From: Massilia sp. KIM
GTDB lineage: Bacteria; Pseudomonadota; Gammaproteobacteria; Burkholderiales; Burkholderiaceae_D
Length of the DNA stretch: 64,000 nucleotides
Reading direction: 5' to 3'
Assembly: GCF_002007115.1 (NCBI RefSeq)
Contig: NZ_MVAD01000001.1
Location: 1,240,001 to 1,304,000 of the forward strand
Part shown: positions 54,993-64,000 of the stretch, in pieces
How positions within the stretch are numbered: the first letter of the stretch is position 1
Layout: every line of letters begins with the position of its first letter
Program-made: the position numbers and the translations under genes
Notes under the pieces: model-generated
Databases searched by the model: none
Seen by the model: only the letters and a program-made list of their open reading frames with translations
What the model was told of the DNA's origin: nothing

Positions 54993-55044
54993 TTAGCATG
55001 CCCCGGGGGCGGGAAAAATGAGCCGCGACAAGGAAGCGGCGGTG

Positions 55045-55929
55045 CTAGCGGTTGGTGAGGGTGACGCCAGCAGCGACCAGCACGCCGCCGGCGACCATCG
55101 AAGCCAGCACCTGCTCGCCCAGCAGCAGGGCGGCCAGGCTGATGCCGAACACCGGCACCAGGTTGTTGAAGACGGCGGTGCGCGAGGCGCCGATGGCTTT
55201 CACGCCCTCGTAGTACCAGATGAAGCCGAGCACGGTGCCGAAGGCGCCCAGGTAGGCGATGCTGGTCCAGACCTGCCAGCCGATGAGGCTCCAGTCCTGG
55301 CGCAGCAGGTCGGGCGCGGCGCCGATCAGGAGGAAGAGCAGGCCCCACAGGGCCGCGTAGGTGGTGGCGGCGATCGGCGACAGGCCCTTCAGGGCCGCGC
55401 GGCCGACCAGGGTGTAGGCGGCCCAGCTGCTGATCGCGCACAGCATCAGGAGTTCGCCCTTGCCGAGCGACTGGCCGAGGTCGTGCAGAGCGGCGAGCGG
55501 ATCGCCGCGGGTGATCACGATGGCGGCGCCGACGAAGGCGAGGGCGATGCCGGCCCACTTGAGCGCATGCAGGCGCTCGCGCAGCAGCACGGCGGCGGCC
55601 AGAGCGGTCACGATGGGATTGAGGGCGATGAAGAGGGCCGCGCGGCCGGCGGGCATGCTGCCCAGCGCGCCGAAGAAGCACAGGTTGTAGAGGAAGATGC
55701 CGGTCAGGCCGAGGGCGGCGGTGGCGCCGACCTGCTTGGCGGACAGGCGCGGCAGCCCGCCCTCCATCTTCCAGGCCACGGCCAGCAGCAGCGCGGCGGC
55801 CAGGGCGAAGCGCAGGGCGGCGGCGGTCATGGGCGGCAGCGCGTGGGCGACGATGCGGCCGGCGATGAAGGTGCCGCCCCAGAACAGGGTGACGAGGACG
55901 AGTTTGCCGTACACGAGCTGGTTTTTCAT
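55045..55929 (-). CDS. EamA/DMT family transporter (RhtA/YdcZ-like exporter)
   Basis: The 294-residue protein has ten hydrophobic segments in two EamA repeats: TLFWGGTFIAGRIVAHALPP minus flanks at the start, then SSWAAYTLVGRAALKG and the late GFIWYYEGVKAIGASRTAVF. Members export amino acids and other metabolites. It is divergent from a LysR regulator with a palindrome between them, so the LysR protein probably controls it in response to the exported compound. Confidence 0.9.
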   Translation of the reverse strand: MKNQLVYGKLVLVTLFWGGTFIAGRIVAHALPPMTAAALRFALAAALLLAVAWKMEGGLPRLSAKQVGATAALGLTGIFLYNLCFFGALGSMPAGRAALFIALNPIVTALAAAVLLRERLHALKWAGIALAFVGAAIVITRGDPLAALHDLGQSLGKGELLMLCAISSWAAYTLVGRAALKGLSPIAATTYAALWGLLFLLIGAAPDLLRQDWSLIGWQVWTSIAYLGAFGTVLGFIWYYEGVKAIGASRTAVFNNLVPVFGISLAALLLGEQVLASMVAGGVLVAAGVTLTNR

Positions 55930-55993
55930 TTTTTCGGCTTGCCTTGCGGGTTGGGGTAGGCATACATTAATGCTTATCCCAACTCATGCGCAA

Positions 55994-56009
55994 ATGAGCG
56001 AATGCTCAT
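55994..56009. promoter_or_regulatory. Palindrome between the EamA exporter and LysR gene
   Basis: ATGAGC and GCTCAT form a perfect 6-base inverted repeat around GAAT, 12 bases before the LysR start. A second palindromic core (CATTAATG) lies about 30 bases away towards the exporter gene. Paired sites in a divergent LysR spacer commonly represent recognition and activation boxes. Confidence 0.45.
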
Positions 56010-56021
56010 GGCACCATACCC

Positions 56022-56939
56022 ATGACCTTTACCCAGCTCGAAATCTTCGTGATGGTGGCCGAGATGCGCGGCTTCACCCTGGCCGCGCTTCGCTTGGGCA
56101 TCAGCCAGTCGGCCGTCTCGCATGCGATCCGCTCGCTGGAGCAGGAACTGAGCGTGCAACTGGTGGAGCGCCAGCAGGCCGGGGTCGAGGTCACCGAGCT
56201 CGGACGGCGGCTCCTGGTGCGGGCGCGTGAGATCCTCGGCCTGCAGGAAGCGATGCGCCAGGACGCGGCGGTGGCGCGCGGCCTGAACCAGGGCCTGATC
56301 CGGATCGGCTCCTTCGGGCCGACGTCCTCGCTCAAGCTGCTGCCGGCGATCCTGCGGGCCTACCGGGCGCGCTATCCGGGCATCGAGGTGCAGATCGACG
56401 AGGGGCCCGACGCGGCCGTGATCCAGTGGGTGGCGGACCGGCGCGTGGACGTGGGCTTCGCGGTGCTTCCGGACGAGCGTTTCGACGCGGTGCCGCTGGT
56501 GGAAGACCAGCTCATGGCCCTGCTGCACCGCGACCATCCCCTGGCGGCCAAGCGCGCCGTCACCTTGCAGGAGCTGGCCCAGGATCCCTTCATCATGCCG
56601 GAGCAGGGCTGTTCGGCGCTGGTGGAGCCGCTGTTCGCCCAGGCCGGGCTGAGCCCCCGGGTGCGCTACCGGATGTCGCAGATGGTGACGGTGCTGGGCC
56701 TGGTGGACGTGGGGGACGGCATCACGGTGATGCCCGAGCTGGCGCTGCCGGACGCGATGGACGAGACCCATCCGCGCATCGTGGCGCGGCCGCTGCGGCC
56801 GATGGTCAAGCGGCGGGTCGGACTGGTGTTCCGCAGCCTGGCCCAGGCCGCGCCGGCGGTGCAGGCCTTCGCCGAGATCGCGCGCCTGGCGGCCAGGGAC
56901 ATCGGGCGGCGCGAGCCGCCCCAGCAGGCCGCCGCCTAG
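56022..56939 (+). CDS. LysR-family transcriptional regulator
   Basis: The 305-residue protein has the LysR winged helix at 1-60 (TFTQLEIFVMVAEMRGFTLA, with LGISQSAVSHAIRSLEQELS as the recognition region). A periplasmic-binding-like effector domain follows (LIRIGSFGPTSSLKLLPAIL, then VGFAVLPDE). It is divergent from the EamA exporter and probably activates it in response to a metabolite. The stop is only one base from the convergent amino acid permease stop. Confidence 0.92.
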   Translation: MTFTQLEIFVMVAEMRGFTLAALRLGISQSAVSHAIRSLEQELSVQLVERQQAGVEVTELGRRLLVRAREILGLQEAMRQDAAVARGLNQGLIRIGSFGPTSSLKLLPAILRAYRARYPGIEVQIDEGPDAAVIQWVADRRVDVGFAVLPDERFDAVPLVEDQLMALLHRDHPLAAKRAVTLQELAQDPFIMPEQGCSALVEPLFAQAGLSPRVRYRMSQMVTVLGLVDVGDGITVMPELALPDAMDETHPRIVARPLRPMVKRRVGLVFRSLAQAAPAVQAFAEIARLAARDIGRREPPQQAAA

Positions 56940-56940
56940 T

Positions 56941-58302
56941 TTAAACGGCCGCCGCCGCGCGCACGCGCCGTTCGCGCACGAGGTAGCCGAGGCAGAGCGC
57001 CCCCAGCCACACCGGGATCAGGTAGACCGCGAGCTCGAAGCCGGTCAGCAGCATCGCGATCAGGAGCGCCGCCACGAAGGCCAGGCACAGGTAGTTCGAC
57101 AGCGGATAGAAGGGGCTGGGGAATACCGTCTTGTGGCCCTCGCGGTCCTTCTGCCGGCGGAAGCGCAGGTGTCCCCACGAGATCATGGCCCAGTTGATCA
57201 CCAGGGCCGCCACCGCCAGCATCATCATCATGCCCAGCGCCTCGCCCGGCAGGAAGTACATGACCGCGATCGCCACCAGGGTGGCCGCCGCCGAGACGGC
57301 CAGCGCCGCCAGCGGCACCCCGCGTTTCGAGACCAGCAGCAGCGCGCGCGGGGCGTTGCCCTGCTGGGCCAGGCCGAACAGCATGCGGCTGTTGGCGTAC
57401 ACGCAGCCGTTGTACACCGACAGGGCCGCCGTCAGCACCACGAAGTTGAGCGCGTGGGCGACCACGCCGCTGTCCAGCTCCTTGAAGATGAGCACAAAGG
57501 GACTGCCGCCCTCGATCACCTTCTGCCAGGGGTAGAGCGAGAGCAGCACGGCCAGCGCGCCGATGTAGAAGATCAGGATGCGGTACAGGGCGTTGTTGGT
57601 CGCGCGCGGGATGGTGCGGCTCGGATCGTCCGCCTCGGCGGCGGTCAGGCCGATGAACTCCAGGCCACCGAAGGAGAACATGATGATCGCCATCGACATC
57701 GCCAGGCCGGTGAGGCCGTTGGGGAAGAAGCCGCCGTGGCGCCACAGGTTGGCCACGCCCGCCTCCGGCCCGGCGCCGCCGCTGGCCAGCAGCCAGATGC
57801 CGAACACGATCATGCCGACCACGGCCACCACCTTGATCAGCGCGAACCAGAATTCCATCTCGCCGAAGGCCTTCACGTTCATCAGGTTGACCGCGTTGAC
57901 CAGCACGAAGAAGCCGAGGGCTGTGACCCAGGTCGGCAGTTCAGGGAACCAGTACTGCATGTAGATGCCCAGGGCCGAGAGCTCGGCCAGGCTGACGAGG
58001 ATGTACATCACCCAGTAGTTCCAGCCCGAGACGAAGCCGGCCATGCGGCCGCAGTACTTGTCCGCGAAATGGCTGATCGAACCCGCGACCGGTTCGTCGA
58101 CGATCATCTCGGCGAGCTGGCGGATGATCAGGAAGGCGACCGCGCCCGCGATGGCATAGCCCAGCAGGACCGCCGGCCCGGCCATCTTGACGGTGGAGGC
58201 GACACCGAGGAACAGTCCGGTGCCGATGGCCCCGCCGAGGGCGATGAGCTGGATATGGCGGTTCTTGAGTCCGCGTTTGAGTTCGTTCTGCGCGTCTTGC
58301 AT
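56941..58302 (-). CDS. Amino acid permease, PheP/AroP-like
   Basis: The 453-residue protein has 12 predicted helices and the amino acid-polyamine-organocation signatures IGTGLFLGVAS and MFSFGGLEFIGLTAAEADDP. Segments such as AELSALGIYMQYWFPELPTW and NAVNLMNVKAFGEMEFWFA track E. coli PheP closely, pointing to aromatic amino acid/proton symport. Substrate choice cannot be fixed by sequence; AroP- or ProY-type specificity is possible. The gene is monocistronic and meets the LysR gene tail to tail. Confidence 0.9.
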   Translation of the reverse strand: MQDAQNELKRGLKNRHIQLIALGGAIGTGLFLGVASTVKMAGPAVLLGYAIAGAVAFLIIRQLAEMIVDEPVAGSISHFADKYCGRMAGFVSGWNYWVMYILVSLAELSALGIYMQYWFPELPTWVTALGFFVLVNAVNLMNVKAFGEMEFWFALIKVVAVVGMIVFGIWLLASGGAGPEAGVANLWRHGGFFPNGLTGLAMSMAIIMFSFGGLEFIGLTAAEADDPSRTIPRATNNALYRILIFYIGALAVLLSLYPWQKVIEGGSPFVLIFKELDSGVVAHALNFVVLTAALSVYNGCVYANSRMLFGLAQQGNAPRALLLVSKRGVPLAALAVSAAATLVAIAVMYFLPGEALGMMMMLAVAALVINWAMISWGHLRFRRQKDREGHKTVFPSPFYPLSNYLCLAFVAALLIAMLLTGFELAVYLIPVWLGALCLGYLVRERRVRAAAAV

Positions 58303-58465
58303 CGTCGGCCTTGTCGTTGGAATTGCCAGAAAGCTAGGGATTCTACTGCATCCGAGACGGGAGTTACGCGGCGGCGCGGGCCGTGGACGCGCGGGGGAGC
58401 GCCGTCGCCGCGTACGGCAGCGATTAGTTATACTGCAGGCAACTCACAACGCCGGAGCGTCGACC

Positions 58466-59731
58466 ATGTCATCCCAATCCGCCTCCTCCCTGCTGCGCGC
58501 CATGTTCGACGCTGCGATCGGCGCGGCGCTCCCGCAGCGCTGCATCCAGGCCCACCTGCCGCCGCCTCCGCGCGGGCGGACGCTGGTGCTCGGCGCGGGC
58601 AAGGCGGCCGCCAGCATGGCCCAGGCCCTCGAGTCACATTGGCCGGGCCCGCTGGAAGGACTGGTGGTCACGCGCTACGGCTACAAGGTGCCGACCCGGT
58701 CGGTCGAGGTGGTGGAGGCGGCCCATCCGGTGCCGGACGCGGCCGGGCTGGCCGCCGCGCAGCGAATGCTGGCGCTGACGAAGGGATTGAACGAAGACGA
58801 CCTCGTGATCTGCCTGATTTCCGGCGGCGGATCGGCGCTGTTGCCGCTGCCCGCGCCCGGAGTAACAATCGCCGACAAGCAATCCATCAACAAGGCGCTG
58901 CTCGCCAGCGGCGCGACGATCTCGGAAATGAATTGCGTGCGGCGCCACCTGTCGGCCATCAAGGGCGGGCGCCTGGCGGCGGCCTGCCATCCGGCGCGCG
59001 TGGTGACGCTCCTGATTTCGGACGTGCCGGGGGACGACCCGATCGACATCGCCTCGGGGCCGACCGTGGCCGACCCGAGCACCTGCGCCGATGCGCTGGA
59101 GGTGGTGCGGCGCTACGGCATCGTCCTGCCGGAGGCCGCGCGGCGGCTGCTGGAGAGCGGGGAGGGCGAGAGCGTGAAGCCGGGCGACCCGAGGCTCGCG
59201 CGCGCCGAGGCCCACCTGATCGCCACGCCGCAGATGGCGCTGGAGGCGGCGGCGCGGGTGGGCGAAGCGGCCGGGGTGGCGGTGCACATCCTGGGCGACA
59301 GCCTGGAGGGGGAGGCGCGCAGCGCGGGCAGCCTGCTGGGCGGGATCGCGCGGCAGGTGGCGGAGCGCGGCCAGCCCTTCAGGCCGCCGTGCATATTGCT
59401 GTCGGGTGGGGAGACCACGGTGACGGTGCGTGGCAAGGGGCGGGGCGGGCGGAATGTCGAGTTCCTGCTGGCGCTGGCGCTCGCCTTGCGCGGGCATCCG
59501 AAGGTGCATGCCCTGGCTGGCGATACCGATGGGGTGGATGGGATCGAGGAGATCGCCGGGGCGCTGGTGCGGCCCGACACGCTGGCGCGGGCCTGGGCGA
59601 TGGGGGTCAATCCGGCGCGGCGGCTGGATGAGAACGACGGGCATGGGTTCTTCGAGGCGTTGGGGGATTCGGTGGTGACCGGGCCGACGCTGACGAATGT
59701 GAATGATTTTAGGGCGATTTATATCGCGTAG
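58466..59731 (+). CDS. Glycerate 2-kinase (DUF4147/MOFRL family)
   Basis: The 421-residue protein has the N-terminal DUF4147 domain (LVLGAGKAAASMAQAL, then LISGGGSALLPLPAPG and NCVRRHLSAIKGGRLAAA) and the MOFRL domain (LLSGGETTVTVRGKGRGGRN, AGDTDGVDG). These are the signatures of bacterial type GckA/TtuD glycerate kinases, which form 2-phosphoglycerate from glycerate, often after glyoxylate or tartronate semialdehyde metabolism. No glyoxylate carboligase or reductase genes are adjacent. The start is ATG 58466. Confidence 0.92.
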   Translation: MSSQSASSLLRAMFDAAIGAALPQRCIQAHLPPPPRGRTLVLGAGKAAASMAQALESHWPGPLEGLVVTRYGYKVPTRSVEVVEAAHPVPDAAGLAAAQRMLALTKGLNEDDLVICLISGGGSALLPLPAPGVTIADKQSINKALLASGATISEMNCVRRHLSAIKGGRLAAACHPARVVTLLISDVPGDDPIDIASGPTVADPSTCADALEVVRRYGIVLPEAARRLLESGEGESVKPGDPRLARAEAHLIATPQMALEAAARVGEAAGVAVHILGDSLEGEARSAGSLLGGIARQVAERGQPFRPPCILLSGGETTVTVRGKGRGGRNVEFLLALALALRGHPKVHALAGDTDGVDGIEEIAGALVRPDTLARAWAMGVNPARRLDENDGHGFFEALGDSVVTGPTLTNVNDFRAIYIA

Positions 59732-59837
59732 TGGAAGCGGTGGTCAGTGATCGCTGTGGCGGCAAATGTGCGCCGTAGATGAGTCTTGCAGGTGCGATCA
59801 ATGTACAGCTAAACCCTTATTCGTTACCCCCCAAAAC

Positions 59838-59921
59838 CGTCGTTCCGGCGAAGGCCGGAACCTAAGTTTAGTTGAGTAGCCACTCACGTAAACTTGGGTT
59901 CCGGCCTTCGCCGGAACGACG
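59838..59921. repeat. Long inverted repeat made of two REP-like units
   Basis: Two 33-base arms (59838-59870 and 59889-59921) are inverted copies with a single mismatch, separated by 18 bases. Each arm contains a smaller hairpin (TTCCGGC, GAAG loop, GCCGGAA). This matches the form of paired REP/BIME-like palindromic elements dispersed in intergenic regions of proteobacteria. It is the main content of the gap between the glycerate kinase gene and the small ORF (59732-59946), where I otherwise see nothing. Confidence 0.75.
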
Positions 59922-59946
59922 TGCTACTGATAACTCTTACTCTCAA

Positions 59947-60054
59947 TCAGAAGTAGCGCCGGGTCGGCTTCACCGAATACGTCTGCTTGAACACCCGCTT
60001 CTGGATCTGCCGCCACACAAAGCCGGCCACCGCCATCATGATCATCTTGCGCAT
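59947..60054 (-). CDS. Small 35-residue basic ORF with a hydrophobic N-terminal segment
   Basis: On the minus strand an ATG at 60054 is preceded by AGAGGAG at a good distance and opens a 35-codon frame ending at 59947. The peptide has a Met-rich hydrophobic start (MRKMIMMAVAGFVW), then a basic Arg/Lys/Tyr-rich tail (RQIQKRV, PTRRYF). I do not recognise it. The strong ribosome binding site and sensible composition suggest a real small protein, perhaps membrane-associated. It sits between an inverted repeat and the EF-G gene. Confidence 0.5.
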   Translation of the reverse strand: MRKMIMMAVAGFVWRQIQKRVFKQTYSVKPTRRYF

Positions 60055-60162
60055 GAGAATCTCCTCTAAAGTAAAACCACGTCATGCATCACGATAGCGC
60101 GTCCAGCCCCCGGGTGGCGCGAGCTAGGGGCCGATGCGCGATCTAGCGGCCGGCGTCCGAGT

Positions 60163-62271
60163 TTAGCGACTGGTCCGCGAAGTCGCGATCTGGTCGAGCA
60201 CATGCTTGGGCACGGCGGAGTACTGCTTGAACTCCATCGTGTAGGTCGCCCGTCCCTGGGTCAGCGAACGCAGCGTGGTCGAGTAGCCGAACATCTCGGC
60301 CAGCGGAACCAGGGCCTTGACCAGCTTGCCCCCGCCGCCCGGGATCTCGTCCATACCCTGCACCATGCCGCGCCGGGTCGACAAATCGCCCATCACGTTG
60401 CCGGTGAATTCCTCGGGCGTTTCCACCTCCACCTGCATCATCGGCTCGAGCAGCTCGGGCGCGGCCTTGCGCATGCCGTCCTTGAAGGCCATCGAGGCCG
60501 CCATCCGGAACGCGTTCTCGTTCGAGTCGACGTCGTGGTAGGAGCCGAAGGTGAGGGTGGCGCGCACGTCCACCACCGGGTAGCCGGCCAGCACACCCGC
60601 CTGCAGGGTCTCCTGGATGCCCTTGTCCACCGCCGGGATGTACTCGCGCGGCACCACGCCGCCCTTGATCGCGTCGACGAACTCGTAGCCCTTGCCCGGC
60701 TCCATCGGCTCGAGCTTGAGCACCACGTGGCCGTACTGGCCCTTGCCGCCCGACTGCTTGACGAACTTGCCCTCGATGTTCTCGACCGTGTTGCGGATGG
60801 TCTCGCGGTAAGCCACCTGGGGCTTGCCGACCGTGGCCTCGACGCCGAACTCGCGCTTCATGCGGTCCACCAGGATCTCCAGGTGCAGCTCGCCCATGCC
60901 CGACATGATGGTCTGGCCCGATTCCTCGTCGGTGTGGACGCGGAAGGACGGGTCCTCCTGCGCCAGGCGGTTGAGGGCGATGCCCATCTTTTCCTGGTCG
61001 GCCTTGGTCTTCGGCTCCACCGCCTGCGAGATCACCGGCTCGGGGAAGGCCATCTTCTCCAGCACGATCACATTGTCCGGGTCGCTCAGGGTGTCGCCGG
61101 TGGTCACCGCCTTCAGGCCGACCGCCGCCGCGATGTCGCCGGCGAACACTTCCTTGATCTCCTTGCGCTCGTTGGCGTGCATCTGCAGGATGCGGCCCAG
61201 GCGCTCCTTCTGGCCCTTGGTCGGGTTGTACACGGTGTCGCCCGAGTTCACCACGCCCGAGTAGACCCGGAAGAAGGTCAGCTGGCCGACGAAAGGATCG
61301 GTCATGATCTTGAAAGCGAGCGCCGAGAACGGCTCCTCGTCCGAAGGATGACGCTCGATCTCCCTGTCGTCCTCGTCATGACCGGCGATGGCGGGCACGT
61401 CCACCGGCGAGGGCAGGTATTCGATCACCGCGTCGAGCATCGCCTGCACGCCCTTGTTCTTGAAGGCGCTGCCGGCCAGCATCGGCACGATCTCGTTGCG
61501 GATGGTGCGCGCGCGCAGCGCGGCCTTGATCTCGTCCTCGCTCAGGGTCTCGCCGTTCAGGTACTTCTCGGTGAGCTCGGGCGTGGCCTCGGCCGCGGCC
61601 TCGACCATCGTCTCGTGCCACTTGGCGGCCAGCTCCTTCAGCTCGCCCGGAATGTCCTCGTACTCGAACTTGACGCCCTGGCTGGCGTCGTCCCAGCGGA
61701 TCGCGCGCATCTTGACCAGGTCGATCACGCCCTCGAAATGGTCCTCGGCGCCGAGCGGAATCTGGATCGGCACTGCATTGCCCTTGAGGCGGTCGCGGAT
61801 CTGCTGCTGGACGCGGAAGAAGTCCGCGCCCACGCGGTCCATCTTGTTGACGAAGGCGATGCGCGGCACCTTGTACTTGTTCGCCTGACGCCACACGGTC
61901 TCGGACTGGGGCTGGACACCGCCCACCGAGTCGTAGACCATCACCGCGCCGTCCAGCACCCGCATCGAGCGCTCGACCTCGATGGTGAAGTCGACGTGGC
62001 CCGGGGTGTCGATGATGTTGATGCGGTGCTCGGGGAAGTTGCTGCCCATGCCCTTCCAAAAGGCCGTGGTCGCGGCCGAGGTGATCGTGATGCCGCGTTC
62101 CTGTTCCTGCTCCATCCAGTCCATGGTCGCCGCCCCATTGTGCACCTCGCCGATCTTGTGATTGACGCCGGTGTAGAACAGGATGCGCTCGGTGGTCGTG
62201 GTTTTGCCGGCATCGATGTGGGCGCTGATGCCGATGTTGCGGTAACGCTCAATGGGGGTCTTACGGCTCAT
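60163..62271 (-). CDS. fusA: Translation elongation factor G
   Basis: ATG 62271 has AGGAG six bases upstream; the product has 702 residues, the usual EF-G length. The GTPase domain has AHIDAGKTT, the switch I region [18 protein letters not shown] and NKMD. Domains II to V follow (with [11 protein letters not shown], and domain [21 protein letters not shown]). It catalyses translocation on the ribosome. It stands alone here, away from rpsL, rpsG and tuf, so it is probably the second EF-G copy that many Burkholderiales carry. Confidence 0.95.
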   Translation of the reverse strand: MSRKTPIERYRNIGISAHIDAGKTTTTERILFYTGVNHKIGEVHNGAATMDWMEQEQERGITITSAATTAFWKGMGSNFPEHRINIIDTPGHVDFTIEVERSMRVLDGAVMVYDSVGGVQPQSETVWRQANKYKVPRIAFVNKMDRVGADFFRVQQQIRDRLKGNAVPIQIPLGAEDHFEGVIDLVKMRAIRWDDASQGVKFEYEDIPGELKELAAKWHETMVEAAAEATPELTEKYLNGETLSEDEIKAALRARTIRNEIVPMLAGSAFKNKGVQAMLDAVIEYLPSPVDVPAIAGHDEDDREIERHPSDEEPFSALAFKIMTDPFVGQLTFFRVYSGVVNSGDTVYNPTKGQKERLGRILQMHANERKEIKEVFAGDIAAAVGLKAVTTGDTLSDPDNVIVLEKMAFPEPVISQAVEPKTKADQEKMGIALNRLAQEDPSFRVHTDEESGQTIMSGMGELHLEILVDRMKREFGVEATVGKPQVAYRETIRNTVENIEGKFVKQSGGKGQYGHVVLKLEPMEPGKGYEFVDAIKGGVVPREYIPAVDKGIQETLQAGVLAGYPVVDVRATLTFGSYHDVDSNENAFRMAASMAFKDGMRKAAPELLEPMMQVEVETPEEFTGNVMGDLSTRRGMVQGMDEIPGGGGKLVKALVPLAEMFGYSTTLRSLTQGRATYTMEFKQYSAVPKHVLDQIATSRTSR

Positions 62272-62532
62272 CACAATCTCCTGTGCTTGCGGAATGCCTA
62301 TCTCGGGATGTATTGCTGAGTTTCAAGTTGGGCAGGCATTCAATGTAACTGAAGTGCGCACGCTTTGCTGGTGGCGGGGCCGTTTTCTCTCCCCTGTGGC
62401 GGAGGCGCGCGCAGCGCTTCGGTGGGGCATGCGAAGCCCATGCTGCCAAGAGGGGCGCTGGTAGGAATTCACGGCTGAGTTATGAGAGAATCAAGGGCTT
62501 CGCTTCGCTAACACCACCCTTTTTCAGAACGT

Positions 62533-64000
62533 ATGTACACCTCGCGCCGTCCCGCTTCCTCCCTGCTTCCGTCGCTCCGCGTTTCCTGCCTCTGCCTTTC
62601 CGCTCTGGGCGGCGTCCTGCTGGCCGCCGGTCCCGCCGCCGCCTGGCAGACCCAGGAGGCGCAGCCCGGAACCGGGCAGCCGGCGCGGGTGGGCACGGCG
62701 CCAGCCGCCGCGACCCCGACCGCTACAACGCCGACTGCTGGGCAGCCGGCTGCTGCGCCGCCTGCGACGGCCAACCCGCCGGTATCCTCGACGGTGGAAG
62801 TGACGGCCGCGCGCCAGTCCAACCGCATCGACCGCCAGAGCTACGACGTCAAGGCCGATCCGGCCAGCACCAACGACAGCGTGGCCGACACCCTGAACAA
62901 GGTGCCTTCAGTTGCGGTGGACGCGGACGGCAACGTCTCCCTGCGCGGCCGCAACAACGTGCAGATCCTGGTCGACGGCAAGCCCTCGGCCATGATGCAG
63001 GGCGATAACCGGGCCGCCGCCCTGCAGGCCCTGCCGGCCGGCGACCTGGAGTCGGTGGAGGTGATCAACAATCCGGGCGCCCAGTTCGGCAACGAGGGCG
63101 GCGGCGGTCCGATCATCAACCTGGTGATGCGGCGCGAGCGCCGCCCCGGCGGCTTCGGCGCGCTCAACGCCAATGCCGGCACCAAGGGCCGCTACAACGC
63201 GTCGGCCTTCGGCAGCTACACGGCCGGCCGCGTGAGCTGGCAGGGCAGCATGTACGGCCGCCACGACCGCCGCGAGTCGAGCGGCGAGACGGTGCGCGAG
63301 CGCATCGATCCGGTGACCCGGGCCGCCGCTGGCAGCGTCCAGAACATCAGCGGCGAAACGGTCAACGACATCGGCGGCTTCAACGGCTCGGTCACCTACA
63401 ACCTCGGCGAGAAGGACGTGCTGGGCGCGAGCCTGGGCTACAACGCGGTCAACGGCGACGGCGACAATGCCGAGTACTACCGCGGCACGCGCGCCGACGG
63501 CAGCGTGGATAGCGAGTACCTGCGCACCACCGAGCGCGACAACCGGAACCGCAACTACAACGCCAGCCTGCGCCTGGACCACAAGGGCGAGGCGCCCGGC
63601 GAGCTGCTCAAGCTCGACCTGCGCCTGTCCGGCACCGACGCCGACAGCGACGCGCGCTACGCCAGCCGCTACACCGTGCGTCCGGCCAACGCCCAGAACC
63701 CCTTCAACCGCCAGGAAGGCGTGAACGACACCCGCGTGATCGACTTCACCGGCGACTACGAGCGCCCGGTCGAGAACGGCATCGTCAAGCTGGGCTACAA
63801 GCTGGCCCGCACCCGCAGCGTGGGCGACAACCTGTTCATCGACATCGATCCGGTCACCGGCGTGGAGCGGGTGAACAGCAACCGCACCAACCGCTTCGAG
63901 CTGGACGACACCACCTACGCCGTGTACGGCTCCTACCAGCGCCGCATCGACGAGAAATGGAGCGCGCTGGGCGGCCTGCGCGCCGAGTACAACGAGCTCG
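62533..64000 (+). CDS. TonB-dependent receptor, 3' end beyond the window
   Basis: ATG 62533 opens a frame that runs to the window edge (489 codons). The start encodes a signal peptide (LCLSALGGVLLAAGPAAA). A linker of about 50 residues rich in Ala, Pro and Thr follows, then a TonB-box-like VEVTAARQ. The plug has LNKVPSVAVDADGNVSLRGR, VQILVDGKPSAMM, LESVEVINNPGAQFGNEGGG and INLVMRRE. Beta strands of a barrel follow. The plug resembles outer-membrane receptors whose barrel is of the OMP_b-brl_3 type. The ligand is unknown. It lies 261 bases from the divergent EF-G gene, a region in which I see no convincing regulatory element. Confidence 0.85.
   Translation, partial: MYTSRRPASSLLPSLRVSCLCLSALGGVLLAAGPAAAWQTQEAQPGTGQPARVGTAPAAATPTATTPTAGQPAAAPPATANPPVSSTVEVTAARQSNRIDRQSYDVKADPASTNDSVADTLNKVPSVAVDADGNVSLRGRNNVQILVDGKPSAMMQGDNRAAALQALPAGDLESVEVINNPGAQFGNEGGGGPIINLVMRRERRPGGFGALNANAGTKGRYNASAFGSYTAGRVSWQGSMYGRHDRRESSGETVRERIDPVTRAAAGSVQNISGETVNDIGGFNGSVTYNLGEKDVLGASLGYNAVNGDGDNAEYYRGTRADGSVDSEYLRTTERDNRNRNYNASLRLDHKGEAPGELLKLDLRLSGTDADSDARYASRYTVRPANAQNPFNRQEGVNDTRVIDFTGDYERPVENGIVKLGYKLARTRSVGDNLFIDIDPVTGVERVNSNRTNRFELDDTTYAVYGSYQRRIDEKWSALGGLRAEYNEL

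Noticed and set aside
63467..63724. Small plus-strand ORF at the right end of the window
   Set aside because: It is an out-of-frame shadow of the TonB receptor that starts at 62533 and runs off the window.

Overview
The window is 64 kb of GC-rich DNA with dense coding, short gaps, GTG/TTG starts and many 4-bp ATGA start/stop overlaps. Gene content (several TonB-dependent receptors, many c-di-GMP and hybrid-kinase proteins, a bkd operon, a free-standing EF-G gene) suggests a betaproteobacterium of the Burkholderiales, most likely Oxalobacteraceae close to Massilia/Telluria. This placement is inferred from family content, not from a marker-gene comparison. I saw no rRNA, tRNA, CRISPR array, insertion sequence or prophage.

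Layout. 1-6.5 kb: end of an amidohydrolase gene, a DUF1275 membrane protein, a TMEM175-type channel, and a two-component pair (beta-propeller sensor kinase plus LuxR-type regulator), all on the plus strand with minimal gaps. 6.7-8.9 kb: a minimal AraC regulator, a DedA protein and an uncharacterised membrane-anchored Pro/Ala-rich protein. 8.9-18.1 kb (minus): a tightly packed operon of a DUF2236/MpaB-type oxygenase, a 7TM hybrid kinase, a REC-GGDEF protein and a second, paralogous 7TM hybrid kinase. 18.2-32.8 kb: a carbohydrate-utilisation region with two TonB-dependent receptors, two family 43 glycoside hydrolases, a complete sugar ABC importer (binding protein, two permeases, ATPase) and a LacI-type regulator translationally coupled to the ATPase gene. 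The likely job is uptake and breakdown of arabinose- or xylose-containing plant polysaccharide. An unrelated EamA transporter sits inside it on the opposite strand.

32.8-44 kb: a PAS-GGDEF-EAL protein, a KefC-type potassium/proton antiporter with its flavodoxin-like partner, a PAS hybrid kinase split by a single-base frameshift near 38665, and a large PAS-GGDEF-GAF-GGDEF-EAL protein. 44.2-45 kb: a small glycine-rich protein and an orphan Imm53 immunity protein. 45-49 kb: a monooxygenase-SDR-hydrolase operon diverging from a TetR gene, with a clear palindrome between them. 49-55 kb: a small outer-membrane barrel protein whose predicted mRNA begins with a stem-loop, then the branched-chain 2-oxoacid dehydrogenase operon (E1alpha, E1beta, E2, E3). 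55-60 kb: an EamA exporter diverging from a LysR regulator, a PheP-like amino acid permease and a glycerate 2-kinase. 59.7-60.2 kb: an inverted dispersed repeat and a 35-residue ORF. 60.2-64 kb: an EF-G gene and the start of another TonB-dependent receptor cut by the window edge.

Two themes stand out. The first is dense signalling: four histidine kinases, one REC-GGDEF protein and two GGDEF/EAL proteins. The second is a TonB-receptor/GH43/ABC carbohydrate locus. No gap exceeds about 300 bases apart from 59732-60162, which holds the inverted repeat and the small ORF.
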